Shown here one piece after another: positions 6,206-8,246 of a stretch of 8,246 bases of DNA (positions are counted from its first letter, which is position 1; every line of letters begins with the position of its first letter). A model generated the notes under the pieces. It did no database searches. It was not told where the DNA came from and saw nothing but the letters and a program-made list of their open reading frames with translations. This DNA is from CAZIRF01 sp964541755. GTDB taxonomy: Bacteria > Spirochaetota > Spirochaetia > Treponematales > Breznakiellaceae. A program made the translations under genes and the position numbers. The stretch covers positions 1 through 8,246 of the forward strand of contig CAZIRF010000069.1 of the NCBI GenBank assembly GCA_964541755.1. The letters run 5' to 3'.

Positions 6206-7321
6206 TTATGCCGGGTTCTGCCCGCTTTCGGCATAGCGCCCCAATCGTCCATGGGCTTCGCGGAACAGGACTTCGCCCTGTGGCCCCATGGTCCCGAAGA
6301 GGTCCTTGAGCAGGGTAATGACGATCTTTATGACGGCGATGGGGGCCTCCCGGAATGCCTCTTCGATGTAGGGCACCACGTGTTGATACGCCACCTGCAG
6401 CATGTAGTGTTTTATGGAGAGCACTGGCTGCGAGGGAATGGGGGCGGTTTTGGGAAGCATGGTGTAGCGCATCCCCTGTATGTTGTCCGACATAAACTAC
6501 AAGCCTTCATTTCAAGGCCGTTCATTTGGCAATCGGGCCCGTAGATGCCCGGGAGGGTCGCGACGTCGCCTTCCTCCCAGACTGTGTTCACGATGTCGAA
6601 GGGGTTGCGGTAACAGCAGTAGGAGCCGGCGCGACCGCTGTCCTTCCCGCTCTTGTTCAAGACACGGTCTGTATAGGCGGCAAAGATGTCGTTCCCGGCA
6701 CTGGGGCCGGAGAAGCCGAAGGCAGACAGGGCCACCCGCTCGCGAAGGCCCTGTGCCTGCAAGATATCGTGCAGATACACCCCGTAGACGGGCGCAAGGA
6801 GTCCACCCAAACTGTGGCCCGTTACCGTTATGTCGATACCCTTTTCCGCGTGCCGCACCTGCTCGAGAACCCAGTTCCCCAAGCTCTGCCCCCCCGGCCA
6901 CGAGCTGGTCTGTTTCGAGCCCGTTGATCAAGGCCACCGCCCTGTCGGTCCCCTTGGAGACCCATGCATTGCTCTCAACAGAGTCCGGCGAGCAGCGGGT
7001 CCAGGGCACCATGCCCGCCACATCGAGGTCCTGGAAGAGCCAGGACGACAGCGAGACCGGGTTTGTCCCGCGCAGGACGATGGTATACGAGGGAATCCCG
7101 GTGCGAGAGACATTCTTGACCGCGAGGGCCAGGGCGTCGCTTGAAAGCTCATGTTCACCGCGGTGGGCTGCGGGACCCCAGGCGATTCCCTCGATCTCCA
7201 ATTCCTTTGCCGCCGACATGATTGTATCGGCCACATCCTTCACCAATTCCTTGGTAGACGACTTCCAGCAACTCTGGCAGGCCAAAAAGGCCAGGAGCAA
7301 ATCCTTCGCTTCTTATTTCAT
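6206..7321 (-). pseudogene. Class-3 lipase family gene, broken by a stop and two frameshifts
   Basis: Three minus-strand frames join into one alpha/beta-hydrolase of about 370 residues. Frame 1 (7321 to about 6890) carries a hydrophobic, cysteine-containing start (LLLAFLACQSC, lipoprotein-like) and the TIVLRGTNPVSLSSW oxyanion region of Lipase_3 proteins. Frame 2 (about 6890-6495) carries the nucleophile elbow VTGHSLGG, FGFSGPSAGND and NPFDIVNTVW. Frame 3 (6494-6206) carries IKHYMLQVAYQHVVPYI, with a candidate catalytic His, and the TAA. The lesions are: TAA as codon 3 after a well-placed ATG AAA; one extra G in a run of seven G (6895-6889), where six G would give VAGGQSLGNWVLEQV; and one missing base near 6495-6491, after MKACS and before MSDNIQGM. 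The start at 7321 has AAGGGAG eight bases upstream. It would have been an exported or surface lipase/esterase. Decay, phase variation and sequencing indels are all possible; the family call is firm. Confidence 0.85.
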
Positions 7322-7360
7322 GAATGTCACTCCCTTTTTCACACTGTTTCTACGTATTGC

Positions 7361-7369
7361 AGTATACCA
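7361..7369 (-). promoter_or_regulatory. Extended -10 promoter for the lipase locus
   Basis: On the minus strand, TGGTATACT is an extended -10 element (TG, one base, then TATACT) 40 bases upstream of the ATG at 7321. No good -35 box lies 16-18 bases further up, which is tolerated by extended -10 promoters. The ribosome-binding site AAGGGAG for the same gene is at 7336-7330. Confidence 0.45.
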
Positions 7370-7580
7370 TGCTTTTGAAGACGGAGGCCTGTCGTCCCAG
7401 GCTTTCCGCCATTGGGAAAATATTGACAATGAGTTAATCCTCGCACTCGTCATGAAATTCTGCATCCTGCGTGTTAGCATTGATTGTAGTATTTTCGCCC
7501 GGTGGAAAAAGTTATTGTGTAAAACTACTAACATGTTTTCCCGGATAACGGAATTATCAAATTCTCAATCAGGAGTTTTT

Positions 7581-8216
7581 ATGAAAGTTAAAAGTGTGTT
7601 CTGTGCCCTTGTTCTTTTTGGGTTATTATTAAGCCCCTGTTTTTCACAAGAATCAAATTTGTTATCAACGCAAGATCAAATCAATGCCCCAAGGGATTAT
7701 TCATTCAATATTTTTGATGGGACTTCTTCGAATTACACGATGCAGCAGTTCATGGATAATTATATCAGCGCCTATAGATTAAGCTATAGAGCCCTTGATG
7801 ATTTCTTTCCTGTGGATAAGGAAAAAGGGCGTTCGTTGCAGCATTATTCGAATGTATCGTACTGGTTAAAATGGCTTAGTCCAATGTTCTTCATACCGTT
7901 AACACACGAAGAAGCCCACCGTTCCATACTTACCGCGCAGGGCATAGGATCTATTTCGCAACCGTGGCCAAACATTCATGGGGTCTGTTATGTTAAGGGT
8001 GTTGGCAATGCTACGCTACAAAATCTTCGCGATACCCAGTTGCCGGTTTTTATTCGCTTGCATACAGCAGGTATTGAATCTGATTATGAGATTATTCGTA
8101 AAGAAAAAGAGCTGATATCTTTTAAACAGGAGACGCTTCCAGGTATCGGTGTTGAATTAGCTATGCGTGAGTCAATGAATATTGTTTATATGTTGAGGCT
8201 CTTTCAAAATAGCTAG
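7581..8216 (+). CDS. Exported HExxH-motif protein, uncharacterised
   Basis: This 211-residue protein starts at ATG with AGGAG five bases upstream. The open frame continues back to 6480, but that part is antisense to the lipase and is not coding. Residues 1-22 are a signal peptide (basic start, hydrophobic core 6-18, cleavage near CFS-QE). The mature part has an aromatic-rich helical region and then PLTHEEAHRSILTAQGIGS at 106-124. H109-E110-E111-A112-H113 is an HExxH match, the zinc-binding helix of many metallopeptidases. RLHTAGIESDYEI (159-171) supplies further possible ligands, and KEKELISFKQE (174-184) follows. The chain ends at LRLFQNS, in what looks like the beginning of a hydrophobic helix, so the C-terminus may be shortened. 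It is divergent from the lipase locus and AT-rich. I do not recognise a named family; peptidase activity is an inference from one motif only. Confidence 0.82.
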   Translation: MKVKSVFCALVLFGLLLSPCFSQESNLLSTQDQINAPRDYSFNIFDGTSSNYTMQQFMDNYISAYRLSYRALDDFFPVDKEKGRSLQHYSNVSYWLKWLSPMFFIPLTHEEAHRSILTAQGIGSISQPWPNIHGVCYVKGVGNATLQNLRDTQLPVFIRLHTAGIESDYEIIRKEKELISFKQETLPGIGVELAMRESMNIVYMLRLFQNS

Positions 8217-8230
8217 TGAAGAGCATTTTA
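8198..8230 (+). terminator. Hairpin over the stop codon, possible terminator
   Basis: GCTCTT (8198-8203) pairs with AAGAGC (8219-8224); after a bulged T, CA (8205-8206) pairs with TG (8217-8218). ATTTTAT follows directly. The hairpin spans the TAG of the HEEAH-protein gene and has a short U-rich tail, so it could end that transcript. The stem is short and the call is weak. Confidence 0.4.
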
Positions 8231-8246
8231 TATAGGCCGCGGGAGC

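Noticed and set aside
6203..6238. Bulged inverted repeat CGCTTATGCCG / CGGCATAGCG
   Set aside because: It overlaps the last codons of the lipase frame; it may be part of its 3' hairpins, but I could not separate it from coding sequence.
7471..7535. GTTAG...CTAAC arms with partly matching interiors, considered as another attC
   Set aside because: The boxes are in the reverse order for an attC on either strand and the arms pair poorly.
6480..7580. Long N-terminal extension of the HEEAH protein
   Set aside because: This part is the complement of the lipase gene, rich in Arg/Ser/Pro, while the ATG at 7581 has a good ribosome-binding site and a signal peptide directly after it.
8195..8209. Motif GAGGCTCTTTCAAAA shared with GAAGCTCTTTCAAAA at 4433-4447, considered as an insertion-sequence end
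   Set aside because: A 12-base identity is expected by chance about once or twice in a window of this size, and no transposase or target duplication is visible.
1..8246. CRISPR arrays, tRNA, rRNA or riboswitches
   Set aside because: No regularly spaced repeats, cloverleaf-type sequences or recognisable aptamer cores were seen by eye on either strand.

Overview
The window looks like a bacterial chromosome segment, most likely from a spirochaete of the Treponema/Spirochaeta type. That is an inference from the protein set (TypA of this flavour, a YARHG-domain exported protein, PutP, a class-3 lipase) and from an integron-like cassette; no rRNA or tRNA is present to test it. Two conserved housekeeping-type genes, typA/bipA (+) and putP (-), are visibly GC-rich. 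They are separated and flanked by more AT-rich accessory genes and gene remnants.

Layout: (1) 1-1256 is an accessory or decaying zone. It holds the 3' end of a rhuM-like gene with its front missing, an attC-like folded recombination site (about 426-519), a small lipoprotein gene placed directly behind that site (538-900), and the last 45 codons of an isochorismatase-family hydrolase (1037-1174). (2) 1257-3095 is an intact typA with a TTG start. (3) 3135-3473 is a two-helix membrane protein with a zinc ribbon. (4) 3549-4427 is an exported YARHG-domain protein. (5) A 17-bp-stem hairpin sits in the gap between the convergent YARHG and putP genes. (6) 4497-5969 (-) is putP, with a good sigma70-type promoter, a 16-bp perfect inverted repeat and a 40-bp perfect palindrome upstream. 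(7) 6206-7321 (-) is a class-3 lipase gene broken by a stop at codon 3 and by two single-base frameshifts, one in a run of seven G. (8) 7581-8216 (+) is an exported protein with an HEEAH (HExxH) motif and a hairpin behind its stop.

The genes do not form one pathway. TypA acts on ribosome assembly and stress translation, and PutP imports proline with Na+. The YARHG, HEEAH and lipase proteins are envelope or exported products. I found no clearly new multi-gene system. The parts most worth a second look are the attC-like site with its cassette-like lipoprotein gene, the three-lesion lipase gene with its G7 tract, and the uncharacterised HEEAH protein, which may be shortened at its C-terminus.
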